A stretch of DNA of 64,000 nucleotides from positions 4,873,703 to 4,937,702 of the forward strand of contig NZ_CM011002.1 of the NCBI RefSeq assembly GCF_000158095.2, read 5' to 3'. The translations under genes and the position numbers were made by a program. Positions within the stretch are counted from its first letter, which is position 1. Each line of letters starts with the position of its first letter. The notes under the pieces were generated by a model, which searched no databases, had not been told where the DNA came from, and was given only the letters and a program-made list of their open reading frames with translations. Positions 25,854 to 33,992 of the stretch are shown here, one piece after another. The stretch is from Roseibium alexandrii DFL-11 (lineage in GTDB: Bacteria > Pseudomonadota > Alphaproteobacteria > Rhizobiales > Stappiaceae).

Positions 25854-26669
25854 TTAATCGAAATGCGCCAAGTCAAAGGCATGCACGTCCTGCAACAGTT
25901 CAACAAATCCTCTTGCAGCGTGATCTAGCGACGCTTTACCCTTTTCTGCGGTTGCGATTGAGGCGTCCCCAACCGTTCCAGCCGGATTGAGGTCTTGAGC
26001 CTTCCAGCCAAAAGCATGAGGGCCGTGCGCTCGAAGGTGCTTGAACTTGGAAGCCAAGTCCTCCTGTGAAGATCTGAAGTTCCGAGCCTTGTCCATGTTT
26101 ACGAGGTCAGGCCGGAGGTGCAGCATGATTGAAGTCTCGACGTCTCCGCCATGGATGCCGAAGGTCAGCTCATGATCTGAGAACACGCCTTCGGGCTGCC
26201 CAAAGCTGGCCCACGCCGTTCCGACGGCCAGCATATTGTGCCGGACACGCAATTCGCGGGTTAGAATGCCAATCAGGGGAACGTTGCCGCCGTGAGAGTT
26301 GACCACAACGACCTTGCGCACACCGGCTCTGAGGATGCTGTCGCCAAGCTCAAGCCAGGCCTGCAATGCTGTTTCCCAGGTCATTGTCAGCGTTCCGGCG
26401 GATGAAATGTGTTCATTGGATTTGCCGATCGCCTGGACCGGCAAGAAGCTGGCCGGAACATCGTCTGGGAGCAATTCTATGACCCGCTGGATTTGCCCTT
26501 CGGCGATTGCGGTGTCGGTATAGACCGGGAGATGCGGCCCATGCTGCTCTATCGCTGCAACTGGCAGAACGGCGATCCAATCCTTGACCTCTGGATGATC
26601 GAAATCCGTTGTCGTCATATCTTGCCAGTAGGGTTTCGGCAGCATGCTGCTAGTCTCCAAAAAATTCAT
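25854..26669 (-). CDS. Creatininase-family amidohydrolase
   Basis: This 271-residue metal-dependent hydrolase shows the creatininase-family motifs AAIEQHGPHLPVYTDT (Glu, His, Asp ligands), VVVNSHGGN and FGIHGGDVETS (final Glu). The family includes creatinine amidohydrolase, the formamide hydrolase ArfB and MftE, so the substrate is open. It follows the RidA gene by 14 nt on the same strand and ends 18 nt from the convergent TetR gene. Its neighbours (RidA, cytosine-deaminase-like enzyme, importer) suggest a cyclic amide, lactam or formamide intermediate in the breakdown of a nitrogen heterocycle. Confidence 0.85.
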   Translation of the reverse strand: MNFLETSSMLPKPYWQDMTTTDFDHPEVKDWIAVLPVAAIEQHGPHLPVYTDTAIAEGQIQRVIELLPDDVPASFLPVQAIGKSNEHISSAGTLTMTWETALQAWLELGDSILRAGVRKVVVVNSHGGNVPLIGILTRELRVRHNMLAVGTAWASFGQPEGVFSDHELTFGIHGGDVETSIMLHLRPDLVNMDKARNFRSSQEDLASKFKHLRAHGPHAFGWKAQDLNPAGTVGDASIATAEKGKASLDHAARGFVELLQDVHAFDLAHFD

Positions 26670-26683
26670 GATGCGGCAAAGAT

Positions 26684-27073
26684 TTAGTCTGCGGCAGCAA
26701 TAACTTCAATTTCAACAACGAACTCTTCGCGTGCAAATCCAGACACAATCATAAGCGTGGATGCTGGTGGCGGGTCAGTGATGAATTGATCTCTGGTTTT
26801 CATGTAGCCCGGCAAGTGTTCCCGGCCCGTCACATAAGCGTTGATCCGAACAATATCTGTCAAGGTCATGCCAGCTGATGCCAGAATTGCCCGAATGTTT
26901 ACAAAACAGAGCGCTGTCTGGCCCTCAACATCGCTTGGAATTTGATCGTCGGCATCAATGCCGAGTTGGCCAGAGGCAAACAAAACGCGTTGGCCGGATG
27001 GAACCTCTACGGCGTGACTGTAACGTGCAAACGGCCGCCGAATGTCCGGCGGTGTGTGTGTTGTCTTCAACAT
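26684..27073 (-). CDS. RidA/YjgF-family protein
   Basis: This protein of about 129 residues has the RidA fold signature (VLFASGQLGIDADDQIPSDV, then NIRAILASAGMTLTDIVRIN and a closing EFVVEIEVIAAAD). Canonical RidA uses a conserved Arg near residue 105 to hydrolyse enamine/imine intermediates; the matching segment here (PPASTLMIVSGFA) has no Arg after the PA, so it may be a RidA-subfamily protein with another role. The ATG at 27073 is preceded by AAGGAG at good spacing, and longer starts are rejected. It is first of a two-gene minus-strand unit with the creatininase-family gene and diverges from the ABC importer. Confidence 0.85.
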   Translation of the reverse strand: MLKTTHTPPDIRRPFARYSHAVEVPSGQRVLFASGQLGIDADDQIPSDVEGQTALCFVNIRAILASAGMTLTDIVRINAYVTGREHLPGYMKTRDQFITDPPPASTLMIVSGFAREEFVVEIEVIAAAD

Positions 27074-27221
27074 TTTTCTCCTTGAGGAATTGCGCAGGAG
27101 CCTATCCCGAGGCCCGCGCAGAGGCAATTTCCCGCTCTGCGCAATTTGCAAGCTTCTGCATAAATTGAAAGCATGTCTATTTTTTGAGCTGACAGGCTGT
27201 GGGATATATGCAAGTCTAATT

Positions 27222-27252
27222 TTGCTGCCGGGAGCAAATTTCCTGGTAGCAA
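27222..27252. promoter_or_regulatory. Stem-loop in the divergent ridA/importer intergenic region
   Basis: TTGCTGCCGGGA (27222-27233) and TCCTGGTAGCAA (27241-27252) can pair over 12 positions as RNA, two of them G-U, with a 7-nt loop. It lies about 143 nt before the importer start and 150 nt before ridA. It could be a leader hairpin or a protein-binding inverted repeat. The remaining part of 27074-27394 shows no gene. Confidence 0.4.
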
Positions 27253-27394
27253 TTTAAGCGGGCCATGATCTTAATGTAGAGGCTCACTTCTTGCCTGTTC
27301 CGCTCTCAGGGCTTTCGAGCACAGCGGCAGAGCATTCGGCCTGTGGTGGGCGGATTGACCTGCGTGGTGTGTGTTGAAAACGGGGAACGCGGAA

Positions 27395-28405
27395 ATGGAT
27401 TTGTCTCGAAATATTGGACTTGCAACGCTTGCCGTCATGGCGTCGACAAGCGCTCACGCGCTAGAGAAAGTGACATTCGGAACCAACTGGGTCGCTCAGG
27501 CCGAGCATGGCGGATACTATCAGGCTGTTGCCGATGGCACTTATGAAGCCTGCGGGATCGAAGTGGAAATCAAGCCCGGCGGACCTCAGGCAAACAATCG
27601 TATTTTGTTGCCTGTCGGCAAGATTGATTTCCTGATGGGCGGCAATATGCTGCAAGCGTTCTCCGCCGTTGAGCAGGGCATTCCGACAGCTGTGGTGGCT
27701 GCGCACTTCCAGAAAGAGCCGCAAATCCTGATGACCCATCCGGATCAGGGTCTCGACACATGGGAAAGCCTGAAGGATATCAATCTCCTCATTGGTAAGG
27801 GTGGCCTCAATTCCTATTTTCAATGGATGAAAGCTGAGTTCGGCTTCAAGGATGAGCAGGTTCGGCCCTATACCTACAATTCTGCACCGTTCCTTGCGGA
27901 CAAGAAGCTCGGCCAGCAGGGCTACATCACCTCTGAGCCCTATGCGATTGAGACCGAGGGCGGGTTTGAACCCAACATTTTCCTGATCGCGGACTATGGG
28001 TACGACACATATTCCACCACAGTTGAGACCCGGCTCGACCTCATCGAAACCAAGCCTGAAGTTGTTAAGTGTTTCGTCGATGGGTCTGCCATCGGTTGGG
28101 TCAATTTCCTTTATGGAGATAACTCCAAAGCCTTGGAGCTGATCAAAAAAGACAATCCGGGCATGACCGACGGCCAGCTGGCGTTCTCCATCGACAAGCT
28201 TAAGTCTTACGGCATCGTGGACAGTGGGGATGCGCTCACGATGGGGATTGGTGCGATGACCGACGAGCGCAACAAATCCTTCTTTGAGAAGATGGTCGCT
28301 GCCGGTGTGGTGAATGGAGATGTCGATTACACCAAGTCGTACACGCTTCAGTTCGTCAACCAAGGGGTCGGAGTGGATCTCAAGAAAGAACTTGCTGGAA
28401 ACTGA
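27395..28405 (+). CDS. ABC importer substrate-binding protein, NMT1/THI5-like
   Basis: This protein of about 336 residues has a signal peptide ending near STSAHALE and the NMT1/THI5-like fold (VTFGTNWVAQAEHGGYYQAV, then KIDFLMGGNMLQAFSAVEQG). Members bind pyrimidines and thiamine precursors (HMP), riboflavin-like molecules, aliphatic sulfonates and other small ligands. Aromatic residues near the start of the mature protein (NWVAQAEHGGYY) resemble the pyrimidine-binding branch. It is first of a rightward operon with an ATPase, a permease and three enzymes. ATG 27395 is preferred over the TTG at 27371. Confidence 0.87.
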   Translation: MDLSRNIGLATLAVMASTSAHALEKVTFGTNWVAQAEHGGYYQAVADGTYEACGIEVEIKPGGPQANNRILLPVGKIDFLMGGNMLQAFSAVEQGIPTAVVAAHFQKEPQILMTHPDQGLDTWESLKDINLLIGKGGLNSYFQWMKAEFGFKDEQVRPYTYNSAPFLADKKLGQQGYITSEPYAIETEGGFEPNIFLIADYGYDTYSTTVETRLDLIETKPEVVKCFVDGSAIGWVNFLYGDNSKALELIKKDNPGMTDGQLAFSIDKLKSYGIVDSGDALTMGIGAMTDERNKSFFEKMVAAGVVNGDVDYTKSYTLQFVNQGVGVDLKKELAGN

Positions 28406-28432
28406 GGCGGACCTGTTTCGTGTTTCATAGGA

Positions 28433-29278
28433 ATGTTGCAACCATGGCCGGAGATTGATGCAATGACGGCCATGGTAAATACAAACATGCAATCAGATAT
28501 CGTTTCGAGTTCGTCGGTCGTTTCGTTGAAGGGCATTTCAAAAACCTTTTCCAACGGAACTGTCGCGCTCAACAACATGTCGCTCGACATACGCCAAGGG
28601 GAATTCGTTTCGCTGCTCGGGCCCTCCGGATGCGGAAAGTCGACGGCCTTGCGGATCATCACCAGCCTGACCGGTCCAACGACTGGACGGGTCGAATGGC
28701 CGCTCGAAGAAAGCAAACAAAAAGAGCATGAGCTCAGTTTCGTGTTCCAGGAGCCGACGCTGATGCCGTGGGCAACGGTTTTTGGCAATGTCTGGCTGCC
28801 GCTCCGCTTGAAGGGAGTTTCCAAAAAAGCGGCGTATGACCGGGTTATGGAAGCCTTGCAGGGTGTCGGGCTGGAGCAATTCGCGGATAGTTATCCGCGT
28901 GAGCTGTCTGGCGGCATGAAAATGCGGGTCTCGATTGCCCGTGCGCTGGTTACAAAGCCCAAATTGCTCTTGATGGATGAGCCCTTTGCTGCGCTTGACG
29001 AGATCACGCGCTTCAAGCTGAACAATGATCTTTTACGCCTTTGGGAAACCTTCGGGTGGACGGTCATCTTCGTTACACACTCGGTATTCGAGTCCGTCTA
29101 CCTGTCCAACCGGATCGTGGTGATGGCGGCGCGGCCTGGCCGTGTGGTCAACGACATGGCAATCGACGCGCCTTATCCGAGAGATGAAGCCTTCCGGACT
29201 TCTTCCGTTTATGCCGGATTTTGCCGGGATGTTTCGGATGCGCTGCACAAAGCAATGATAGTGGGAGACCATCTTTGA
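28433..29278 (+). CDS. ABC importer ATP-binding protein (SsuB/TauB/ThiZ-like)
   Basis: This protein of up to 281 residues has Walker A GPSGCGKSTALRI, signature ELSGGMKMRVSIARAL, Walker B LLLMDEPFAALDEITR and the switch His in FVTHSVFES. The Q-loop reads FVFQEPTLMPWATVFGNV, usual for nitrate/sulfonate/taurine-type importers. ATGs at 28433, 28463 and 28472 are possible starts; 28463 has GGAG upstream at 9 nt. It sits between the binding protein and the permease, 1 nt before the latter. Confidence 0.9.
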   Translation: MLQPWPEIDAMTAMVNTNMQSDIVSSSSVVSLKGISKTFSNGTVALNNMSLDIRQGEFVSLLGPSGCGKSTALRIITSLTGPTTGRVEWPLEESKQKEHELSFVFQEPTLMPWATVFGNVWLPLRLKGVSKKAAYDRVMEALQGVGLEQFADSYPRELSGGMKMRVSIARALVTKPKLLLMDEPFAALDEITRFKLNNDLLRLWETFGWTVIFVTHSVFESVYLSNRIVVMAARPGRVVNDMAIDAPYPRDEAFRTSSVYAGFCRDVSDALHKAMIVGDHL

Positions 29279-29279
29279 T

Positions 29280-30200
29280 GTGTCTGTCCCGATACAAGCC
29301 GAGCAAAGGCGGCAGCAGATCATGACTCTCGACATTGCCGACAAGCGCGCCATTGCACCTGCCCCGCAGTCTGTTCCACTTGATGCGGAGGAGCTAAAAC
29401 GGGCGCGCGCGGCACGGCGGGAGGCTATCGGCCGTTGGGTCCTACCGATCGTTATCCTCGTTTTGTCGGTGTATTTTTGGGACCGGTTGTGCGTCTGGAA
29501 TGAGATACCCCACTATATCCTTCCGCGCCCGGGGCTCGTTTTTGAAACGCTTCTTGCTGATTGGGGTATCTTGAGCATTGCTTTGATCAACACGCTCAAG
29601 ATCACGTTCGGGGCTCTTCTGATTGCCACGCTCGGTGGGCTTGGATTGGCAGTCCTCTTCACTCAGTCCAAGTGGATCGAGATTTCCTTTTTCCCGTTTG
29701 CGGTCATATTGCAGGTCACACCGATCATCGCGATTGCGCCTTTGATTCTCATCTACGTGGATTCAATTACCGCAGGGCTTTTGATCTGTGCGTGGATTGT
29801 TGCGTTTTTTCCAATTCTTTCCAACACGACCCTGGGTTTGAATTCCGCCGATCATAACCTCCAGAACCTGTTCCGCCTTTATGGCGCCAGCCGGTGGCAA
29901 ACTCTGCGCTTCTTGAGGCTGCCCGCGTCCATGCCGTACTTCTTGGGCGGTTTGAAAATTGCCGGTGGTTTGTCCTTGATCGGCGCCATTGTCGCAGAAT
30001 TTGTTGCCGGGTCAGCGGGGTCCGGATCTGGTCTTGCCAACCAAATCCTTGAAGCGAGCTATCGTCTAAACATGCCGCGCATGTTTGCTGCGCTGATCCT
30101 GATTTCCGTGACCGGTGTATTGATATTCCTTTCCATGAACCTTCTTTCGCATCTGCTTCTGCGCAAGTGGCACGAAAGCGCATTGAAGCGGGAGATGTAG
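29280..30200 (+). CDS. ABC importer permease (SsuC/TauC-like)
   Basis: This inner-membrane protein of up to 306 residues has about six spans; the EAA loop segment NLFRLYGASRWQTLRFLRLP and GGLKIAGGLSLIGAIVAEFV are hallmarks of BPD permeases of the nitrate/sulfonate/pyrimidine group. The GTG at 29280 gives a long charged N-terminus; ATG at 29322 (MTLDIADKR) is an equally possible start. It ends immediately before the amidohydrolase start, consistent with one transcript. Confidence 0.88.
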   Translation: MSVPIQAEQRRQQIMTLDIADKRAIAPAPQSVPLDAEELKRARAARREAIGRWVLPIVILVLSVYFWDRLCVWNEIPHYILPRPGLVFETLLADWGILSIALINTLKITFGALLIATLGGLGLAVLFTQSKWIEISFFPFAVILQVTPIIAIAPLILIYVDSITAGLLICAWIVAFFPILSNTTLGLNSADHNLQNLFRLYGASRWQTLRFLRLPASMPYFLGGLKIAGGLSLIGAIVAEFVAGSAGSGSGLANQILEASYRLNMPRMFAALILISVTGVLIFLSMNLLSHLLLRKWHESALKREM

Positions 30201-31520
30201 ATGAAGCCGGGGTGGGGCGCCGGGTATAAAGGGACCGGCATCATCAGAAATGCGACTGTGCCGGCATGTCTTCTGAAGGGTTTGCAGCAAACCTCGGTTT
30301 CGGATCTGACGGCTCGTGACATCGTGTTCGAGAATGGAAAGCTCGCACAGATTGCTCCAGCTGGGACGCTGCCGGAAGGCGCGGGCGGTCTTGATCTCGA
30401 GGGCGGGCTTGTCCTGCCGACGCTGGTGGATGTGCACACTCATCTGGACAAGGGGCATATCTGGCCGCGCGAGCCCAATCCGGACGGGACCTTTCAGGGT
30501 GCACTTCAAGCGGTGGGAAGAGACCGGAGCGCTTACTGGTGCGCCGAGGATGTCAGGGCCCGGATGGATTTCTCACTAAAGTGTGCCTATGCCCATGGGA
30601 CCGGCGCAATCCGGACCCACCTAGACAGTCTTCCTCCTCAAGATGACATCACGTGGCCGATCTTTATCGAAATACGCTCTGAGTGGGCCGGGCGCATTGA
30701 GCTTCAAGGTGTGTGCCTGTTCGGCATTGACCGGCTGGCCGAGGACAATGGGTACCTTCACAGCATTGCCGATCGTGTCTCAGCTGCCAGCGGGGTCTTG
30801 GGGGCCGTTACATATATGGTGCCGGATGTGGATCAGCATCTGGAATCCGTTTTTAAAGCGGCAATGGATCGCGGGCTGGATCTTGATTTTCATGTCGATG
30901 AAACGCTTGATCCGGCGGCGGACACTTTACGCCGGATCGCCGAAGTCGCGCTGCGCTTGGGGTTCGATGGCAAGATCCTTTGTGGTCACTGCTGCTCCTT
31001 GTCTGTGCACTCCGATGACGACATTTCCAACACTCTGGACTTGGTCGCGGAAGCTGGGATTTCAGTTGTCTCGCTGCCGATGTGCAACATGTATTTGCAG
31101 GACCGGACGCAAGGCCGGACACCGCGCAAGCGCGGCGTGACATTGCTGCATGAAATGCGCGCACGCGGCATTCAGGTGTGTGTTGCCTCAGATAACACGC
31201 GCGATCCGTTTTATGCGTATGGCGATATGGATCTTGTTGAAGTGTACACTCAGGCAACCCGGATCCTGCATCTTGATCATCCCGTCGGCGATTGGATCCA
31301 TGCGGTTACGGAAACCCCGGCAAGTATTATGGGCTTGCCGACAGGTCGAATTGCCGTTGGTGCGCCCGCGGATCTTTTGCTGTTTCATGCGCGGAACTGG
31401 AATGAGCTTCTGTCCCGCCCAGCCGGCCCGCGCCGCGTGTTGAGAGCAGGATGCAGCATTGATCAAGCCTTGCCCGACTATCGTGAGCTCGATCGACTTC
31501 TTCAGAAAGGGACCTCCTGA
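30201..31520 (+). CDS. Cytosine-deaminase-like amidohydrolase
   Basis: This is a 439-residue metal-dependent deaminase of the CodA/amidohydrolase superfamily. Ligand motifs are visible: DVHTHLDKGH (HxH), LDFHVDETLDP, ILCGHCCSL (His) and CVASDNTRDPFYAYGDMD (catalytic Asp). Relatives deaminate cytosine, isocytosine, creatinine and similar ring amidines. With the NMT1-type importer directly upstream and oxidases downstream, it probably deaminates an imported N-heterocycle. The true substrate is unknown. ATG at 30201 directly abuts the permease stop. Confidence 0.85.
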   Translation: MKPGWGAGYKGTGIIRNATVPACLLKGLQQTSVSDLTARDIVFENGKLAQIAPAGTLPEGAGGLDLEGGLVLPTLVDVHTHLDKGHIWPREPNPDGTFQGALQAVGRDRSAYWCAEDVRARMDFSLKCAYAHGTGAIRTHLDSLPPQDDITWPIFIEIRSEWAGRIELQGVCLFGIDRLAEDNGYLHSIADRVSAASGVLGAVTYMVPDVDQHLESVFKAAMDRGLDLDFHVDETLDPAADTLRRIAEVALRLGFDGKILCGHCCSLSVHSDDDISNTLDLVAEAGISVVSLPMCNMYLQDRTQGRTPRKRGVTLLHEMRARGIQVCVASDNTRDPFYAYGDMDLVEVYTQATRILHLDHPVGDWIHAVTETPASIMGLPTGRIAVGAPADLLLFHARNWNELLSRPAGPRRVLRAGCSIDQALPDYRELDRLLQKGTS

Positions 31521-31522
31521 CC

Positions 31523-32929
31523 ATGAGCGCCATTGCCGCTTTGATAGCCGATCTCGATGGGATCAAGATCGAGGACAACCCGCAAATCGTGAAGCAGAAG
31601 AGCCGGGATTTTTTCTGGTATTCGCCGGTGTTAAAAGCTCAGCTTGAAAACGTCACTGGCGACCTGATCGTGACGCCCAAATCCGAGGACGAGGTCATCC
31701 GGATCCTCAAGGCATGCTTTGCAGCTGATGTGCCGGTTACGACACGCGGTGCCGGTACCGGAAACTATGGTCAAGCGATGCCGCTGTCGGGCGGGGTAGT
31801 CCTCAGCCTTGCGGATATGACCGCGGTGAAGGAAGTGCGCACCGGATCTGTCGTTGCCGAGGCTGGGGCCATTATGGCGGATATTGATGCGGCGACCCGA
31901 GCCGAGACCGGCCAGGAATTGCGGATGCATCCATCAACCTACCGGACCGCGACGATCGGTGGGTTTATCGCGGGCGGATCCGGCGGCGTTGGGTCGATTA
32001 ACTGGGGTGGCCTGAGGGATCTCGGAAACGTTATTCGTTTGCGCGTGGTCACGATGGAAGCTGAGCCGCAGGTTCTTGAAATGACGGGCGATGAACTGCA
32101 GAAAGTGATGCACGCCTATGGCACGAACGGCATAATCACCGAAGTCGAAATGCCATTGACCGCCAGTTACGACTGGGTGGATGTTTTGGTTGGGTTTGAC
32201 GACTTCATGGATGCGGTGCGGTTTTCAGATGAATTGGCCAATCTGGATGGTTTGCTGACGAAGAACATTGCACCGGTCGCCGCGCCGGTTCCTCATGACT
32301 ATTTCCTCCGGCACCAGAAATTTATCCGCAAGGATCAGTCCGTTGCTGTCTTGATGGTCGCCCCTTTTGCGATGGCTGCATTCGATGCGTTCATGGGGCG
32401 GCAGTCCAAGGGGGAGGTGCTCTATCGGTCGGACAAAGCGTCCGACGAAGATCTGAAACGCCTCCCGCCTGCTTACGAGCTTTCGTGGAACCACACGACC
32501 TTGCGAGCGCTTAGAGTGGATCCATCAATCACCTATCTCCAGGTTCTTTATCCATTTCCCAACCAGGTCGAGCTGGTTGGCAAGATGCATGAGATGTTTG
32601 GAAATGAGGTTCCGGGCCATCTCGAATACGTGCGGTTTGATGGCAATGTCACATGCTTTGGCCTGCCGATTGTCCGCTATTCCAACGAGGCCCGGCTCGA
32701 AGAAATCATTCGTCTTCACGAAGACAATGGCTGCCCGATTTTCAATCCACACCGGTATACGCTTGAAGAGGGGGGGATGAAGCAGACTGATGCGGTCCAG
32801 CTCGCCTTCAAAAAACAAGCCGACCCGAAGGGATTGCTCAATCCGGGCAAGATGATTGCCTGGGAGAACCCGGATTATGATTTCGAAAGCGGTCAGGTGT
32901 TTCTGTTTCCGGGCCTGCAACGGGCCTGA
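31523..32929 (+). CDS. FAD-binding oxidase/dehydrogenase (GlcD/VAO type)
   Basis: This 468-residue flavoprotein has a PCMH-type FAD-binding domain (DLIVTPKSEDEVIRILKACF and TTRGAGTGNYGQAMPLSGG, then HPSTYRTATIGGFIAGGSGG) and a C-terminal cap ending FNPHRYTLEEGG and DPKGLLNPGKMIAW. Family members oxidise hydroxyacids, alcohols or amines. It begins 2 nt after the amidohydrolase and probably oxidises an intermediate of the same pathway. Substrate unknown. Confidence 0.86.
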   Translation: MSAIAALIADLDGIKIEDNPQIVKQKSRDFFWYSPVLKAQLENVTGDLIVTPKSEDEVIRILKACFAADVPVTTRGAGTGNYGQAMPLSGGVVLSLADMTAVKEVRTGSVVAEAGAIMADIDAATRAETGQELRMHPSTYRTATIGGFIAGGSGGVGSINWGGLRDLGNVIRLRVVTMEAEPQVLEMTGDELQKVMHAYGTNGIITEVEMPLTASYDWVDVLVGFDDFMDAVRFSDELANLDGLLTKNIAPVAAPVPHDYFLRHQKFIRKDQSVAVLMVAPFAMAAFDAFMGRQSKGEVLYRSDKASDEDLKRLPPAYELSWNHTTLRALRVDPSITYLQVLYPFPNQVELVGKMHEMFGNEVPGHLEYVRFDGNVTCFGLPIVRYSNEARLEEIIRLHEDNGCPIFNPHRYTLEEGGMKQTDAVQLAFKKQADPKGLLNPGKMIAWENPDYDFESGQVFLFPGLQRA

Positions 32930-32987
32930 TATCAAGTTTCAGTTCAAATGCTAGATCCAGCGAAAAACGATATAAAAGGCCAAACGC

Positions 32988-33581
32988 ATGCGCGTTCTCG
33001 TGGTTTTCTGTCATCCTTGCGAAGAAAGTTTCAATTCGGCGCTGTGTAAGGCTGTTGTCGAGACGCTCCAGGCGGGCGGTCATGACATCCGGTTGACGGA
33101 TCTTTATGCCAAAGGCTTTGATCCTGTTATGAGCGCACAGGAGCGGCGCGGCTATCACACACCTCAGGCAAATACGGTCCCCGTCGCCGATGATCTGGCT
33201 GACATCAAGTGGTGTGAAGCAATTGTCTTTGTCTATCCGACTTGGTGGTTCGGTTTGCCTGCCATGTTGAAAGGTTGGCTTGAACGGGTCTGGGTGCCGC
33301 ACGAAACGTTCATTATGCCAACAGACACGACGGGACTGCAGCCCAACATGCAGAACATTTCCCATATAGCGATCGTAACGACCTGTGGAGCCAGTTGGTG
33401 GGTGTCCAAGCTGGTGGGCGAGCCTGGGCGTAAAACGATCATGCGCGGCATCAAATTGCTTGCCAAACCGGGATGCAAAACCCGTTACTTGGCGCACTAC
33501 AAGATGGACAGTTCAACACTGGGCAGCCGCAAGAATTATATTGAGACGGTCAAAGAAAAGATTGCCGCGTTTTTGAAGTGA
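32988..33581 (+). CDS. NAD(P)H oxidoreductase, flavodoxin-2 fold
   Basis: This 197-residue protein has the quinone-reductase/MdaB-KefF-like flavodoxin fold: an N-terminal FMN/FAD phosphate loop (RVLVVFCHPCEESFNSALC) and FVYPTWWFGLPAMLKGWLER. It probably reduces a quinone or ring compound, or recycles flavin, in the pathway encoded just upstream. It follows the FAD oxidase by 58 nt and is the last recognisable gene before the guanidine riboswitch region. Confidence 0.87.
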   Translation: MRVLVVFCHPCEESFNSALCKAVVETLQAGGHDIRLTDLYAKGFDPVMSAQERRGYHTPQANTVPVADDLADIKWCEAIVFVYPTWWFGLPAMLKGWLERVWVPHETFIMPTDTTGLQPNMQNISHIAIVTTCGASWWVSKLVGEPGRKTIMRGIKLLAKPGCKTRYLAHYKMDSSTLGSRKNYIETVKEKIAAFLK

Positions 33582-33762
33582 CACGGGGCCGTCGCTGTCT
33601 CTTCTGCCTGTTTCTCGCTCATATGTGCCTGATTTTTAACCGTGCATAGGATTTTAGCATTTGATCCATTGAAGCGATGCGATCTGTCATCCGCCTAATG
33701 CGCTGTTTTTGTTATAGATCTTAGATTTTTCTGCAACTGGCACCGCCCTTGCTTTGTTCTCT

Positions 33763-33894
33763 CTTGTGCAGCGCGCCTAGGGATCCGGTCACACGACGCA
33801 GGACCGAGAGGTGCAAGCCGGGCAAGCAGATCGCGATGATCTCACATAGCCCGGTGACACGGCGGGACAAAAACCCGGGAGACAACTGCACGAG
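33763..33894 (+). promoter_or_regulatory. Guanidine-I (ykkC) riboswitch
   Basis: The conserved elements are in order: CTAGGGATCCGG (33777-33788), GGACCGAGAG (33801-33810), and the near-invariant 3' block ACACGGCGGGAC, AAAA, ACCCGGGAGA over 33857-33882. P1 can be formed by CTTGTGCAG (33763-33771) with CTGCACGAG (33886-33894). This matches the guanidine-I aptamer class, which binds guanidinium and turns on detoxification or uptake genes. It precedes the ABC binding-protein gene by 98 nt, so the whole downstream operon is probably guanidine-induced. The rest of 33582-33762 shows no gene. Confidence 0.95.
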
Positions 33895-33915
33895 GTTTCG
33901 CGCGCGCGAACCTTC
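33892..33915 (+). terminator. Candidate expression-platform hairpin of the guanidine riboswitch
   Basis: GAGGTTTCGCGC (33892-33903) can pair with GCGCGAACCTTC (33904-33915) with one mismatch and one G-U pair. Its 5' arm shares GAG with the 3' strand of P1, so aptamer and hairpin compete. It lacks a clear U-run, so it may act as a weak or factor-assisted terminator. A second small hairpin (GCCCT at 33950-33954 with AGGGC at 33966-33970) lies just before the AGGAGA ribosome site at 33978-33983. Confidence 0.5.
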
Positions 33916-33992
33916 CTCCCGGACGTGCGCAGAAAACCTCATGACGGAAGCCCTCGGGATCTCTCAGGGCCCAAGACAGGAGACGCGCACAG

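Noticed and set aside
27074-27394. A TPP or other known riboswitch before the NMT1-type importer
   Set aside because: No TPP core (CUGAGA with ACCUGAUCUGG-type blocks) or other aptamer consensus could be read; only a simple hairpin is present.
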